Notes under the pieces: generated by a model
Seen by the model: the letters and a program-made list of their open reading frames with translations, nothing else
What the model was told of the DNA's origin: nothing
Database searches by the model: none
In this document: positions 16,982 to 25,225 of the stretch, one piece after another
Layout: each line of letters begins with the position of its first letter
Position numbering within the stretch: position 1 is the stretch's first letter
Made by a program: the position numbers and the translations under genes
NCBI RefSeq assembly: GCF_009026145.1
Contig: NZ_WBUE01000029.1
Location: 1 to 51,860 of the forward strand
Length of the DNA: 51,860 nucleotides
DNA from: Hyphomicrobium sp.
GTDB lineage: Bacteria > Pseudomonadota > Alphaproteobacteria > Rhizobiales > Hyphomicrobiaceae
Direction of reading: 5' to 3'

Positions 16982-17470
16982 GTGAGCTGGTTGAGGGGGA
17001 GCGCCAAGGTTCTGGCCTCAAGTGCCGTGGCCGTATTGATGATCGGGGTACCAGCGGTAGCGGGCAGCCCGTTCTCGGCGCTGGTCGGCACGTGGAGCGG
17101 CAAAGGCACGGCACGGCTCGAAGGTGGCAAGAGCGAGAAGCTCTCCTGCAAGGGCTACTACTCGGGATCGGGCGGCTCGGAGCTGAAGCTCAACATCATC
17201 TGCGCCAACCCGTCGACCAAGGTCGAGCTGCGCTCGGTGTTGAAGTACTCGAACGGCCGCGTCACCGGCACGTGGGAGGAGCGCAACTACAATCAGACCG
17301 GCACCATCACCGGCAGCGCCGACGACCAGAAGATGAAACTCAACATCGGCGGCGGCGCGCTGAAGGGCCTGCTGTCGGTGTCGATCGGCGGCGAAACCCA
17401 GTCGGTCTCGCTGTCGACGCAGGGCTCCGCCCTCAAGGGCGTCAGCATCAATTTCGCGCGCAACAGCTGA
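16982..17470 (+). CDS. Exported protein of unknown function (beta-rich)
   Basis: The 162-residue product is read from a GTG at 16982, which has GGAGG 6 nt upstream and begins a good Sec signal (VSWLRGSAKVLASSAVAVLM, cleavage after AVAG). The mature protein starts 'SPFSALVGTWSGKGTARLEG' and continues with regular beta-strand alternation ('LRSVLKYSNGRVTGTWEERN', 'ITGSADDQKMKLNIGGGALK'). This resembles periplasmic calycin or lipocalin-like small barrels common in this order. A TTG at 16952 would extend the frame but would spoil the signal peptide. Function unknown. Confidence 0.75.
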   Translation: MSWLRGSAKVLASSAVAVLMIGVPAVAGSPFSALVGTWSGKGTARLEGGKSEKLSCKGYYSGSGGSELKLNIICANPSTKVELRSVLKYSNGRVTGTWEERNYNQTGTITGSADDQKMKLNIGGGALKGLLSVSIGGETQSVSLSTQGSALKGVSINFARNS

Positions 17471-17606
17471 TCGGCTGCGCGTTGAGCGGTGCGCATGTGC
17501 CACAGCCTTTGGCCGAGTGACGGCCTTAGGCGGGTGTGCGCCGCAATCATGCTACTTTGCGACCCGAGAATCGGCGCTTCGACAGCGCATTAGGCCGGAG
17601 ATCATG

Positions 17607-17963
17607 ATGAAGCGCCCCACCTTCGCCGCCCCCCTCGTCGTTGCCGGCATCGCGTTGGCGACCCTGAGCGGCCACGCCCTCGCCGGCCCGCGCGCGGTGA
17701 GCAAAATTCTCGGTTACGTCACCGCCCACAGCCACGATGGCAACGGCTCGATCCGTGCCCCGTACCGCGCTACCGACGTCGGCTATCAGGTACGCCTGCC
17801 GCGCGGCACCTGGGTCTACTGCCGCACGAGCTGCGCGGAGACGCTGCGCGTCAACACCGTCGACGTGTGGGCCAACGTCGACGACGCCAGCCCGATAGGA
17901 GTCGGCACTCTCAGCGCCGAATGCGGAGTCTTCGGCTGCCTGCGTTGGGAGCGCAACTTCTGA
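17607..17963 (+). CDS. Exported protein of unknown function with four cysteines
   Basis: The 118-residue product starts at ATG 17607 (GGAG 6 nt upstream) with a Sec signal (MKRPTFAAPLVVAGIALATL, cleavage near HALA). The mature part contains 'GNGSIRAPYRATDVGYQVRL' and two short Cys pairs: 'WVYCRTSCAETLRV' and 'AECGVFGCLRWERNF'. The paired cysteines suggest two disulfides in the periplasm. I recognise the pattern as a small rhizobial secreted family but know no function. Confidence 0.75.
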   Translation: MKRPTFAAPLVVAGIALATLSGHALAGPRAVSKILGYVTAHSHDGNGSIRAPYRATDVGYQVRLPRGTWVYCRTSCAETLRVNTVDVWANVDDASPIGVGTLSAECGVFGCLRWERNF

Positions 17964-17996
17964 GCGCTCAATCGCGCTCGACCTGCAATCCGCGAG

Positions 17997-18677
17997 TTAA
18001 GCCGCGTCGCCGATGATGAATGGATTGGTGCGCCGCTCCTGGCCGATGGTGCTCGTCGGTCCGTGCCCGCAGATGAAGGCGACGTCATCGCCCAAGGGAA
18101 GCACCTTGGTGCGGATGGCGTGCATCAGTGACTCGTGACTGCCGAGCGGCAGGTCGGTGCGCCCGATCGAGCCTTGGAATAATACGTCGCCCATCAGCGC
18201 GAACCGCTGCGCGCGATTGAACAGCACCACCGAACCCGGCGAATGCCCCGGGCAGTGCAGCACCTCGAACGTGTGGCCGGCGACGGACACCGTATCACCG
18301 TCGGCGAGCCAGCGGTCGGGCGTCACCGCGCGCGCCTCCATACCGTAGGCCTGGCCCTGCTGCTCGAGCGCATCGAGCAGCGGCCGCTCGTTGGCGTGCG
18401 GGCCTTCGATAGGGATACCGCCGAGCCGCTCGCGCAGCTCCGCAGCGCCGCCGGCATGATCGATGTGACCGTGCGTCAGCAGGATCTTCGCGGGCTGCAT
18501 GCCGACCTCGGCAATGGCCGCCTCGATGCGGTCGAGATCGCCGCCAGGATCGACCACGGCGCCCTTCATCGTCGCCGCATCCCACAGCAGCGTACAGTTC
18601 TGCTGAAAGGGAGTCACCGGCACGATCGCCGCCTTGAGGCCCTTGGAGGCAGGGGAGGACTTCTCACTCTTGGTCAT
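17997..18677 (-). CDS. Metallo-beta-lactamase-fold hydrolase (glyoxalase II-like, YcbL type)
   Basis: The 226-residue cytoplasmic protein has all metal ligands of the family: T-H-G-H-I-D-H in 'ILLTHGHIDHAGGAAEL', the third-site His in 'VLHCPGHSPGSVVLF', the bridging Asp in 'FALMGDVLFQGSIGRTDLPL', and the last His in 'ICGHGPTSTIGQERRTNPFI'. This is the short glyoxalase-II-like subgroup (YcbL), which hydrolyses thioesters such as S-lactoylglutathione; it lacks the C-terminal glutathione-binding helical domain of classical GloB. It is an isolated gene, convergent with the preceding one. Confidence 0.88.
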   Translation of the reverse strand: MTKSEKSSPASKGLKAAIVPVTPFQQNCTLLWDAATMKGAVVDPGGDLDRIEAAIAEVGMQPAKILLTHGHIDHAGGAAELRERLGGIPIEGPHANERPLLDALEQQGQAYGMEARAVTPDRWLADGDTVSVAGHTFEVLHCPGHSPGSVVLFNRAQRFALMGDVLFQGSIGRTDLPLGSHESLMHAIRTKVLPLGDDVAFICGHGPTSTIGQERRTNPFIIGDAA

Positions 18678-18793
18678 GTAGCGGGTCTAATCCTCGCACA
18701 GTTAAGGGCTTGTTCTGGCGCCTTCAGTAGCGGAGTTGGCGGCAGCTAGCCAGACCAGCATAATCGCGGTGCCGAATCGGGAGGGGCCCGGAT

Positions 18794-19288
18794 ATGGTCG
18801 TGCGCACTGCAAAGGTCCTGCTCGTGCTGCTGATCGGGCTGTTCTCGCTGCTCGTCGGCGTCGACAACATCATCGACTACGGCACCAATTACACCTTCGT
18901 GCAGCATGTAATGTCGATGGATACGGTTTTCCCGTCCTCGGCCCTCACCTGGCGCGCCATCACCAGCCCTGCCCTGCACCATGCGGCCTACGTGCTCATC
19001 ATCGCCGCCGAGCTCATGACCGGCGCCCTGTGCGTGCTCGGCGCGCGGCGCCTGTGGCAGGCGCGCGAAGCCCCGGCGCTGCACTTCAATGCCGCCAAGG
19101 ACGTCGCCGTCGCCGGCCTTGTGACCGGCTTTGCGCTGTGGTTCTTCGGCTTCATGACCGTCGGCGGCGAATGGTTCCAGATGTGGCAGTCGCAGACATG
19201 GAACGGCCAAGAGGCCGCCTTCCGCTTCATCGGCTGCATCGGCCTGGTGCTCATCTTCCTCAGCCAGAAGGACGACGAGATTGCCTGA
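18794..19288 (+). CDS. DUF2165 family small integral membrane protein
   Basis: The 164-residue protein has four hydrophobic helices (about residues 5-25, 62-82, 105-125 and 138-158). The conserved loop 'DNIIDYGTNYTFVQHVMSMD' is the DUF2165 signature. Function unknown; located in the inner membrane. It overlaps the PQQ-repeat ORF by 8 nt and rfbD follows, so the three are probably cotranscribed. Confidence 0.88.
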   Translation: MVVRTAKVLLVLLIGLFSLLVGVDNIIDYGTNYTFVQHVMSMDTVFPSSALTWRAITSPALHHAAYVLIIAAELMTGALCVLGARRLWQAREAPALHFNAAKDVAVAGLVTGFALWFFGFMTVGGEWFQMWQSQTWNGQEAAFRFIGCIGLVLIFLSQKDDEIA

Positions 19289-19583
19289 GCGCTTGACATC
19301 CGAGCGTTCAACCGCGTGCGTTGCCGTCGGCCACGCCGGGTCGGTGCTGCTGCTCGAAGTCGCATCGGGACGTATCGTTTGGGAGCGCGCGCTTGCCGAG
19401 CTCCCCGCCGGCTTGCCGTGCGGTGGCCAGCCGGTTGCCGTGCGGCTCATCGATGGCACCGTCATCGCCGCCTGCATGGGCCATGTTTTCGCCCTCAGCG
19501 TGGAGGACGGATCGCTCCTCTGGCAGGTCAATCGGCGCGGGCGCGGCGCCGGCGAGACGAGCCTTGCCGTCGAACGGGACTAG
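19281..19583 (+). CDS. PQQ-like beta-propeller repeat mini-protein
   Basis: The 100-residue ORF starts at TTG 19281 inside the end of the DUF2165 gene. It has two PQQ-type repeat blades: 'GSVLLLEVASGRIVWERALA' (about residues 19-38) and 'GHVFALSVEDGSLLWQVNRR' (about 67-86), both with the W/G docking pattern. Full beta-propellers need six to eight blades, so this is either a fragment of a larger protein or part of a small family that oligomerises. No signal peptide. Start codon and function are uncertain; the blade pattern and the coupled position argue that it is translated. Confidence 0.6.
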   Translation: MPERLTSERSTACVAVGHAGSVLLLEVASGRIVWERALAELPAGLPCGGQPVAVRLIDGTVIAACMGHVFALSVEDGSLLWQVNRRGRGAGETSLAVERD

Positions 19584-19613
19584 TGTGATGATCGAGAAAT
19601 TCGCCGGTGCTCC

Positions 19614-20498
19614 ATGCGACTGCTGATCGCCGGCTGGCAAGGCCAGGTTGCGCGCGCGCTCGTCGAGGCAGCGCCCGGCTGCCCCGACGTCACCGCATGC
19701 GCCGTCGGGCGCGCCGCCCTCGACATCTGCGAAGCCAAGTCGATCGAGCGCGCTCTGTCCGGCATCTCCCCGACCGTCGTCATCAACTCCGCCGCCTACA
19801 CCGCCGTCGACAAGGCGGAGACCGAGGTCGAGCGCGCCTTCGCCCTCAACCGCGACGGCGCGCGCCTGCTCGCCGAGGCGGCGGCAAAGCGCGGCATCCC
19901 CATCATCCACCTATCCACCGACTACGTGTTCGACGGCCGCAAATACGATCCTTACGTCGAGGACGACGCGACCTCGCCCGTCACCGTCTTCGGCCGCTCC
20001 AAGCTCGAGGGCGAGGAGGCCGTGCGCGCCGCCAACCCCAGGCACGTCATTTTGCGCACCTCCTGGGTGTTCAGCCCCGGGGGGCGCAACTTCGTCAAGA
20101 CCATGCTGGCGCAGGCCGCCGAGCGCTCGCGCGTGCGCGTCGTCGACGACCAGCGCGGCAGCCCAACCTATGCCCCACACCTCGTCACCATCATTCTCGA
20201 GCTGGCGCGCCGTCTGTCGAAACCGGGCGCCAACGGGCCGTGGGGCGTCTACCACGCCGCCAATTCGGGCACGACGACCTGGCGCGGCTTCGCCGAGGAG
20301 GTGTTCAAGCGGTCGGCGGCGCTCGGTGGGCCGGTCGCCGAGGTGGAGCCTATCCGCAGCCTCGACTATCCGACGCCGGCGCAGCGCCCGGCCAACTCGC
20401 AGCTCGACTGCTCGAAGCTCGAGCGCACCTTCCGCATGCGTCTTCCCACCTGGCAGGACGGCGTCGCCGACTGCGTGCTCCGCATCCTGCGCGGTTAG
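19614..20498 (+). CDS. rfbD: dTDP-4-dehydrorhamnose reductase
   Basis: The 294-residue extended SDR (RmlD) uses NAD(P)H for the last step of dTDP-L-rhamnose synthesis. Visible hallmarks are the Rossmann start 'MRLLIAGWQGQVARALVEAA', 'VVINSAAYTAVDKAETEVER', the catalytic 'LSTDYVFDG', the active-site Tyr/Lys region 'VFGRSKLEGEEAV' (Tyr replaced by Phe-Gly in 'TVFGRSKLEGE'), and the C-terminal 'RPANSQLDCSKLERTF'. The Y-G-x-S-K motif of the family reads F-G-R-S-K here, which may affect catalysis or may be tolerated. The other rhamnose genes (rfbA, B and C) are not in the window. Confidence 0.88.
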   Translation: MRLLIAGWQGQVARALVEAAPGCPDVTACAVGRAALDICEAKSIERALSGISPTVVINSAAYTAVDKAETEVERAFALNRDGARLLAEAAAKRGIPIIHLSTDYVFDGRKYDPYVEDDATSPVTVFGRSKLEGEEAVRAANPRHVILRTSWVFSPGGRNFVKTMLAQAAERSRVRVVDDQRGSPTYAPHLVTIILELARRLSKPGANGPWGVYHAANSGTTTWRGFAEEVFKRSAALGGPVAEVEPIRSLDYPTPAQRPANSQLDCSKLERTFRMRLPTWQDGVADCVLRILRG

Positions 20499-20763
20499 CG
20501 GATCTGCATCCTTAGGAACTGTGGAGACACACGGATATTCGGTGCGCGGCAGAAGCGCGGCCAACCGAGCCTAGCGGCTGCCTGCTTCGCCGACATCTCA
20601 TTGCAGAATCGAAGAAAAACGCCTTCCGGGCCGCGCCGGGAGGATTAGCCCGACGATGCAATTTCTGGGCGATAAATTTTGCCATGTTTGAGTCGGAGCT
20701 TTGATTCAGTCAGAGCTTTGGCGATAGTGCTCAACTGCGGTCGAGAAAGGCCCGGGGGCTCGA

Positions 20764-22731
20764 TTGTTTCTTAAGCGCCACTTTGCTGCTGCCGCTGCGA
20801 CAGCCTCGCTGCTGATCGCAGGCGCGTCGTTCGTCTCGGCCGAGGATTTGCCGGCGAAAGGTCCAGCGAGCGGCTGCGGGGACGCGGCCGGGCTTGCCGT
20901 CCTCGCTTCGCCGCTGTCGCCGTGGAAGGGCGCGCCGTTGCGCGTCGTATTCACCGCCGAGCAGCCGATCGAGGGCGAGCTGTCGCTGATCGCGCCCGAC
21001 GGCAAGGTCGCGATCGCATCGCGTGATCGGCGCGGCGGCCCACCGTATTTCTGGTTCGCCGAGGTCGCTTCGCCCTCCATCGGCAAGTGGCAAGCAAAGC
21101 TCGCCAGCGAAGGCGCCCCGGGTGAGTGCCGCAACATCGTGCGCGATATCGAGGTTCGCAAGAGCCCTTCGGGACCACCCCGCTCGGGCAGCAAGAGCGT
21201 CTGGCCGGTGCGCGATACCTGGAACCGCGCGACGGAGAACCTCTACTCGGCGTGGATCGAGAAGCTGTTCGACGCGCCGCTAGAGGAGACGCTGTCGTGG
21301 AAGGCATTGCACGAGGTGCTGCGCGACAAGTCGCGCAACTTCCTGTTCAACCATCTGGGAGCGGCCGAGGACCAGAAGGGGCTCGTCATCCAACCTGACT
21401 GTGCCGACCTTCCCTACTTCCTGCGCGCCTATTTCGCCTTCAAGATGGGCCTGCCGTTCGGCTATGCGAAGTGCACGCGCGGCGGCGGCGGCAAGCCACC
21501 GCAATGCCCGGCGTGGTGGAACATTCAAAAAGAGGAGCCGCCTCCGGCCCCGCCCCCGCAAACCTTCGCCGGCGGCGGCGGTGGCGATCTGTTCGGCTTC
21601 TTCGGCGGGCCGCCACCGGCGGCGGCGCGACCGGCATATAGAGTGCCGCAGCGTCCGGCAGGACTTGTGCCGGGCTTCGGCTTCTATCTGCGCACCACCG
21701 TCGCCAACGGCGTCCATTCCGGCTCCGGGCGAACGGCGGCCGACGACGACGACACCGACTACTACCCCGTGGCGCTGAAGCACGAGACGCTGCGCCCGGG
21801 AGCCGTCTACGCCGACCCTTATGGCCACATCCTAGTGATCGCCAAGCGCCTGCCGCAGACGGATAGCGCGGCCGGCGTCCTCCTCGCCGTCGACGGGCAG
21901 CCCGACGGGACGGTCTCGCGCAAGCGTTTTTGGCGCGGCAATTTCCTGTTCGCGCAAGACCCCGCGCTCGGCGGCCCAGGCTTCAAGCGCTTCCGGCCCA
22001 TCGTGCAGGACAAGAGCGGCACGCTGCGGCGACTCTCCAACGAGGAGATCGCAAAGAGTGCCGAGTATGGCGACTTTTCTCTCGAACAGTCGGAACTCGG
22101 GATCGAGGCATTTTACGATCGCATGGACGACGTGATGTCGCCGGCGCCGCTCGATCCTTCGCGCGCCATGCTGGAGGCGATCACGGCGCTCGATGAGCAG
22201 GTGAAGGCGCGCGTGACGTCGGTCGAGAATGGCCGCAAATACCAGGTGGGCGGCGGCGGCGAGGTGGCGATGCCGGACGGGGCGTCGATCTTTGAGACGA
22301 CTGGCGCCTGGGAAGATTTCGCGACGCCCTCGCGCGATCTGCGACTGTTGATTGCCATCGACGTGGTGCGCGGGTTCCCCGATCGCGTCGCACGGCGCCC
22401 CGAGCGCTATGCGATGCCCAAGGACAAGAGCGCCGCCGACGTGAAGGCGGCATTGGAAAGCACGCTCAGCTCGGAGCTTGCCGCGCGCAAGTTTGCCTAT
22501 ACGCGCAGCGATGGCTCGCAGTGGACATTGGCGCTGAAAGACGTGGTCGACCGCGCAGCGCAGCTCGAGATGGCCTACAATATCAATGATTGCGCCGAGC
22601 TCAGGTGGGGGGCGCCCGACAACAGCGAGGAAACCTCGACCTGCAAGCGGCGTGCGCCGGGAGCGCAGCGCGGCAAAATGGCCGAGTACCGCGCGTGGTT
22701 TAGCGAGCGGCGCCGTCCGCCGCGCGGCTAG
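20764..22731 (+). CDS. Exported papain-like (NlpC/P60-type) putative hydrolase
   Basis: The 655-residue protein is read from TTG 20764 and begins with a Sec signal (MFLKRHFAAAAATASLLIAG, cleavage near VSA). After a beta-rich N-terminal part (about 45-135) comes 'LVIQPDCADLPYFLRAYFAF' with C213, then a Gly/Pro-rich low-complexity linker (about 238-300), then 'LRPGAVYADPYGHILVIAKR' with H355. The order D-C-A-D-L/P ... G-H-I-L-V matches the Cys and His of NlpC/P60 and amidase-fold enzymes, but the insertion between them is very long. The C-terminal 300 residues are not recognised. I infer a periplasmic cysteine hydrolase acting on peptidoglycan or peptides; confidence in that is modest. Confidence 0.6.
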   Translation: MFLKRHFAAAAATASLLIAGASFVSAEDLPAKGPASGCGDAAGLAVLASPLSPWKGAPLRVVFTAEQPIEGELSLIAPDGKVAIASRDRRGGPPYFWFAEVASPSIGKWQAKLASEGAPGECRNIVRDIEVRKSPSGPPRSGSKSVWPVRDTWNRATENLYSAWIEKLFDAPLEETLSWKALHEVLRDKSRNFLFNHLGAAEDQKGLVIQPDCADLPYFLRAYFAFKMGLPFGYAKCTRGGGGKPPQCPAWWNIQKEEPPPAPPPQTFAGGGGGDLFGFFGGPPPAAARPAYRVPQRPAGLVPGFGFYLRTTVANGVHSGSGRTAADDDDTDYYPVALKHETLRPGAVYADPYGHILVIAKRLPQTDSAAGVLLAVDGQPDGTVSRKRFWRGNFLFAQDPALGGPGFKRFRPIVQDKSGTLRRLSNEEIAKSAEYGDFSLEQSELGIEAFYDRMDDVMSPAPLDPSRAMLEAITALDEQVKARVTSVENGRKYQVGGGGEVAMPDGASIFETTGAWEDFATPSRDLRLLIAIDVVRGFPDRVARRPERYAMPKDKSAADVKAALESTLSSELAARKFAYTRSDGSQWTLALKDVVDRAAQLEMAYNINDCAELRWGAPDNSEETSTCKRRAPGAQRGKMAEYRAWFSERRRPPRG

Positions 22732-22750
22732 CCGATCCTATCCTCAGAAA

Positions 22751-22787
22751 CGCAAACGGGCAGAGCACGGCGCTCTGCCCGTTTGCG
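22751..22787. terminator. Strong bidirectional terminator hairpin
   Basis: CGCAAACGGGCAGAGC and GCTCTGCCCGTTTGCG form a 16-bp perfect stem around ACGGC. It lies between the convergent papain-like gene and paralogue E, so it can end both transcripts. Confidence 0.85.
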
Positions 22788-22822
22788 CTTCAGGTGTGGC
22801 ACCGCCGATTCGGATCGACGGC

Positions 22823-23368
22823 CTATTCGCAGGGCACCGACAGGGTCATGCCGACCGTCGGGAAGAACTTCTTGCAGCCGACGTTCGTGCTCACCTGCGG
22901 CTCTTCGCTCGCGCTTTGCTTGGCGTCGGCGGGTTCGCTCTTGCCCACGGCCGCCGTCGAGATGGTCGAGTTTTCCGTCTGCTGCCCGCTCGTTTCCGGG
23001 GCGGTCGTCGCAGACTCCACCTTCTTGGTGTCGGAACCGGCCATGGACGAATGCTCGGTCTGCGCCTCGACCAGTGCAGCCTTGGCCGTCTCTACCTTCT
23101 TGGTGGCCTTCTCGGTCTTTTCCGCCTTCCCTGCCTTCGACGAGCCGTCATCGGTCTTGACGTAGCGCTTCTTGCTCGTGCGCGCGCGCCGCTCCTCCGC
23201 CGCCTTATAGGCGCGCGACCTCGCGTACGTCTTCGACTCGTGGGACGTCGAGGAGCTGCGTGCGACCTCCGGGACGTACTCGCATGAAATGCAGGCTTCT
23301 GCCGCGGAGGCAAATAGCGTCATGGCCGCAAGAGGAGCGGTGGCGATGGCGAGGATAGTCCGGATCAT
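22823..23368 (-). CDS. Paralogue E of the C-X14-C exported protein family
   Basis: The 181-residue product has a Sec signal (MIRTILAIATAPLAAMTLFA, then SAAEA) and two cysteines just after it (ACISCEY). A long Lys/Arg/Ala/Ser-rich low-complexity middle follows ('YKAAEERRARTSKKRYVKTD'). It ends 'VGCKKFFPTVGMTLSVPCE', almost identical to the last 18 residues of the four genes at 41.1-43.7 kb. It also has their internal motif twice in degenerate form (TEHSSM and TENSTIS). GGGAGG precedes the ATG. A 16-bp near-palindrome at 23433-23448 lies 64 nt upstream, as for the other members. Single gene with its own terminator. No known function; envelope or extracellular location is inferred. Confidence 0.8.
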   Translation of the reverse strand: MIRTILAIATAPLAAMTLFASAAEACISCEYVPEVARSSSTSHESKTYARSRAYKAAEERRARTSKKRYVKTDDGSSKAGKAEKTEKATKKVETAKAALVEAQTEHSSMAGSDTKKVESATTAPETSGQQTENSTISTAAVGKSEPADAKQSASEEPQVSTNVGCKKFFPTVGMTLSVPCE

Positions 23369-23432
23369 CTGTGCCTCCCTCGATTGAGTTGTGCCAAAGG
23401 GCCGACCATGCGGGCGAGGGGCTGGCTAATGT

Positions 23433-23448
23433 AGTTCCCTAGGGAACA
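23433..23448 (-). promoter_or_regulatory. Shared 16-bp near-palindrome upstream of paralogue E
   Basis: Toward paralogue E the site reads TGTTCCCTAGGGAACT; its inner 14 bp are a perfect palindrome. It fits the form TGT(TC/AA)C-N4-GGRAC(A/T) found before all five paralogues and lies 64 nt before this start codon. It probably binds a dimeric regulator. Confidence 0.7.
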
Positions 23449-23571
23449 GCGCGAGTCGTCGGTTCGCCGCAGCCGAGCACACCCGGAGATTAGTCCCTCA
23501 CGCCGCCTCCTGTCTCGGCGAATCGCCTATAGCGGCTAAGCGCATTCACGCGGCCACTTTGGGGGAGGTGC

Positions 23572-24437
23572 ATGCTCAAACAGGCTCCGAGCCAGCATGG
23601 TGCCTTGCAGCGGCAGATCGGCCCCCTCGCCCTCCTGTTCACCGGCATTACCGGCATCATCGGCTCGGGCTGGCTGTTCGCCTCGCTCTATGCCGCTCAA
23701 ATCGCTGGCCCCGCCGCCATTATCTCGTGGCTGATCGGCGGCGGCGTGGCGCTGATGCTGTCGCTCGTCTATGCCGAGCTCGGCGGCATGCTGCCACTGG
23801 CCGGCGCCATAGCCCGCATCCCCTACTTTCTCGCATGGCTCGATGAGCGGCTTCATGGCCGGCTGGCTGTGCTGGATCGCCTATGTCGCCACGGCGCCCA
23901 TCGAGGTCACGGCGGTGCTGCAGTACGCCTCCAATTATCTGCCGTGGCTGACCACGGCCATCGATGGCGACCGCGCGCTTACTCCGCACGGCCTCGCCGT
24001 CGCCACCGTGCTGCTGCTCACCTTCGTCATCATCAACCTCGCCGGAGTGCGCTGGCTGGCGCGCGCCAAAGCGCGGCGTAGCCATCTCGGCCATCGCCTT
24101 CATGCTTGTCGGCTGCATCGTCTACTGGGCGGGCTGGGATACCAACTGGAAGGTGTTCGCCCTCGCCATCCTCGGTGGTGCCGTTTTGATCGCGCTGCAC
24201 TACTGGGGTGACGAGAAAGGCAAGCTCGACCTGCGCCAGTCGCTGTGGTTCTGGCTGTTTATCGATGGCCTCGGGGCGCTGTCCTTCCTCGGCAACTACG
24301 GCGGCGGGCTGGGGGTGCGGCCCAAGTACGGCGACCTCCTCATCGTCAGCACCTTCTCGCTCGGCGTGTTCGCGCGCTCGGTTCGCGACCGGCTGCCGGA
24401 CGCCGAGACCGCGTCTATGCTGAGGTCGGCTGCTTAG
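23572..24437 (+). pseudogene. Decayed APC-family amino-acid permease (frameshift plus internal deletion)
   Basis: The first 85 residues form a normal permease start ('IGPLALLFTGITGIIGSGWL', 'AELGGMLPLAGAIARIPYF'). At about 23825 one extra T shifts the frame; the next frame continues exactly as expected ('FSHGSMSGFMAGWLCWIAYV', 'VIINLAGVRWLARAKA'). Near 24070 the sequence jumps to another frame and to the C-terminal end of the family ('AISAIAFMLVGCIVYWAGWD', 'LDLRQSLWFWLFIDGLGALS'). A full APC permease of this type has about 500-550 residues; only about 290 codons remain, so the central helices are deleted. The gene is almost certainly non-functional. Its tail overlaps the next gene by 23 nt. 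Confidence 0.8.
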
Positions 24438-24684
24438 CCCCAGCGAGCACGCGGAAAAGCGCCACCAGCGTCGCCACCGCCCAAGTGCCCTCCAGAATGA
24501 CGAACGGCATGAAGTCGATCATCCACGAGGAGGCGCAAGCGAGCCCGGCGCCGATGAGATTGAGCGCCAGGTAGGGGACGCTCTCGGCTTTGAGCAGCTT
24601 AGCGAGGTTGAGCACGAAGGCGAGCAGCAGCAGCCCCACGCCCGTGAAGCCGATCAGCGTCGCCAGCGAATCATGTCCTTCCAT
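24415..24684 (-). CDS. CBU_0592-like small membrane protein
   Basis: The 89-residue protein has three hydrophobic helices. The order 'LIGFTGVGLLLLAFVLN', 'VPYLALNLIGAGLACASSWM', 'FVILEGTWAVATLVALFRVL' matches the CBU_0592-like domain, whose role is unknown. ATG 24684 is chosen for the AAGGGGG box upstream; longer in-frame starts are Arg-rich and unlikely. It converges with the permease remnant. Confidence 0.75.
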   Translation of the reverse strand: MEGHDSLATLIGFTGVGLLLLAFVLNLAKLLKAESVPYLALNLIGAGLACASSWMIDFMPFVILEGTWAVATLVALFRVLAGAKQPTSA

Positions 24685-24829
24685 CGTTCCCCCTTTTTGC
24701 GCGACCGCCATGGTGGCCCCACTTACCGCCCGGTCAAGGCGCCATGCCGCCTCATGCTGACGGCTCCGTCGCACCGCGTATAATCGGCGCGGGGATACGA
24801 GGCGTCGGAGCCAACGACGGGGACGGGAA

Positions 24830-25210
24830 ATGAAGCTGACACCGATGCGCTTCACCACCATCGAGGGGACCGATGTCTCGGTGCAGGTGAGCTCGTCCGC
24901 CGACGCCAAGCGCGCCATCAAGGAGCTGCGCCACCGCAAGAAGGAGGTCGGGCTGCACCGCCGGGCGCTGCTGCGTCAGCAGCGGGCGGCCCTGAAGGAG
25001 CGGGCGCGGGCAGAACAGGCGAGCCTCGAGCGCGCCCGGCGCCGCGGCGTCATCGCCACCATGTCGCGCATGGCCTCCCTCTTCCGCAAGGAAGCCCCGC
25101 TCCACGACCTCGCCGCCATCGAGCAGGAGTTGCACTTGACGGATGAGGTGATGCACAACATCGACGCCTGCATCCTGCAGATCGAAGGCAAGCTCCTGCT
25201 CAGCAACTAG
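24830..25210 (+). CDS. Coiled-coil protein of unknown function next to ctrA
   Basis: The 126-residue cytoplasmic protein starts MKLTPMRFTTIEGTDVSVQV. It then forms a long basic helix (about 25-75, 'RHRKKEVGLHRRALLRQQRA') and an acidic amphipathic C-terminal helix ('DLAAIEQELHLTDEVMHNID'). No enzyme motif or membrane segment. I do not recognise the family. It converges with ctrA across a shared terminator hairpin. Confidence 0.65.
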   Translation: MKLTPMRFTTIEGTDVSVQVSSSADAKRAIKELRHRKKEVGLHRRALLRQQRAALKERARAEQASLERARRRGVIATMSRMASLFRKEAPLHDLAAIEQELHLTDEVMHNIDACILQIEGKLLLSN

Positions 25211-25225
25211 CGCGTACAAACGCAA

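Noticed and set aside
20505..20520. TGCATCCTTAGGAACT as a seventh copy of the paralogue operator
   Set aside because: The left half has two mismatches to TGTAAC/TGTTCC and it lies 243 nt before the next start, unlike the other copies.
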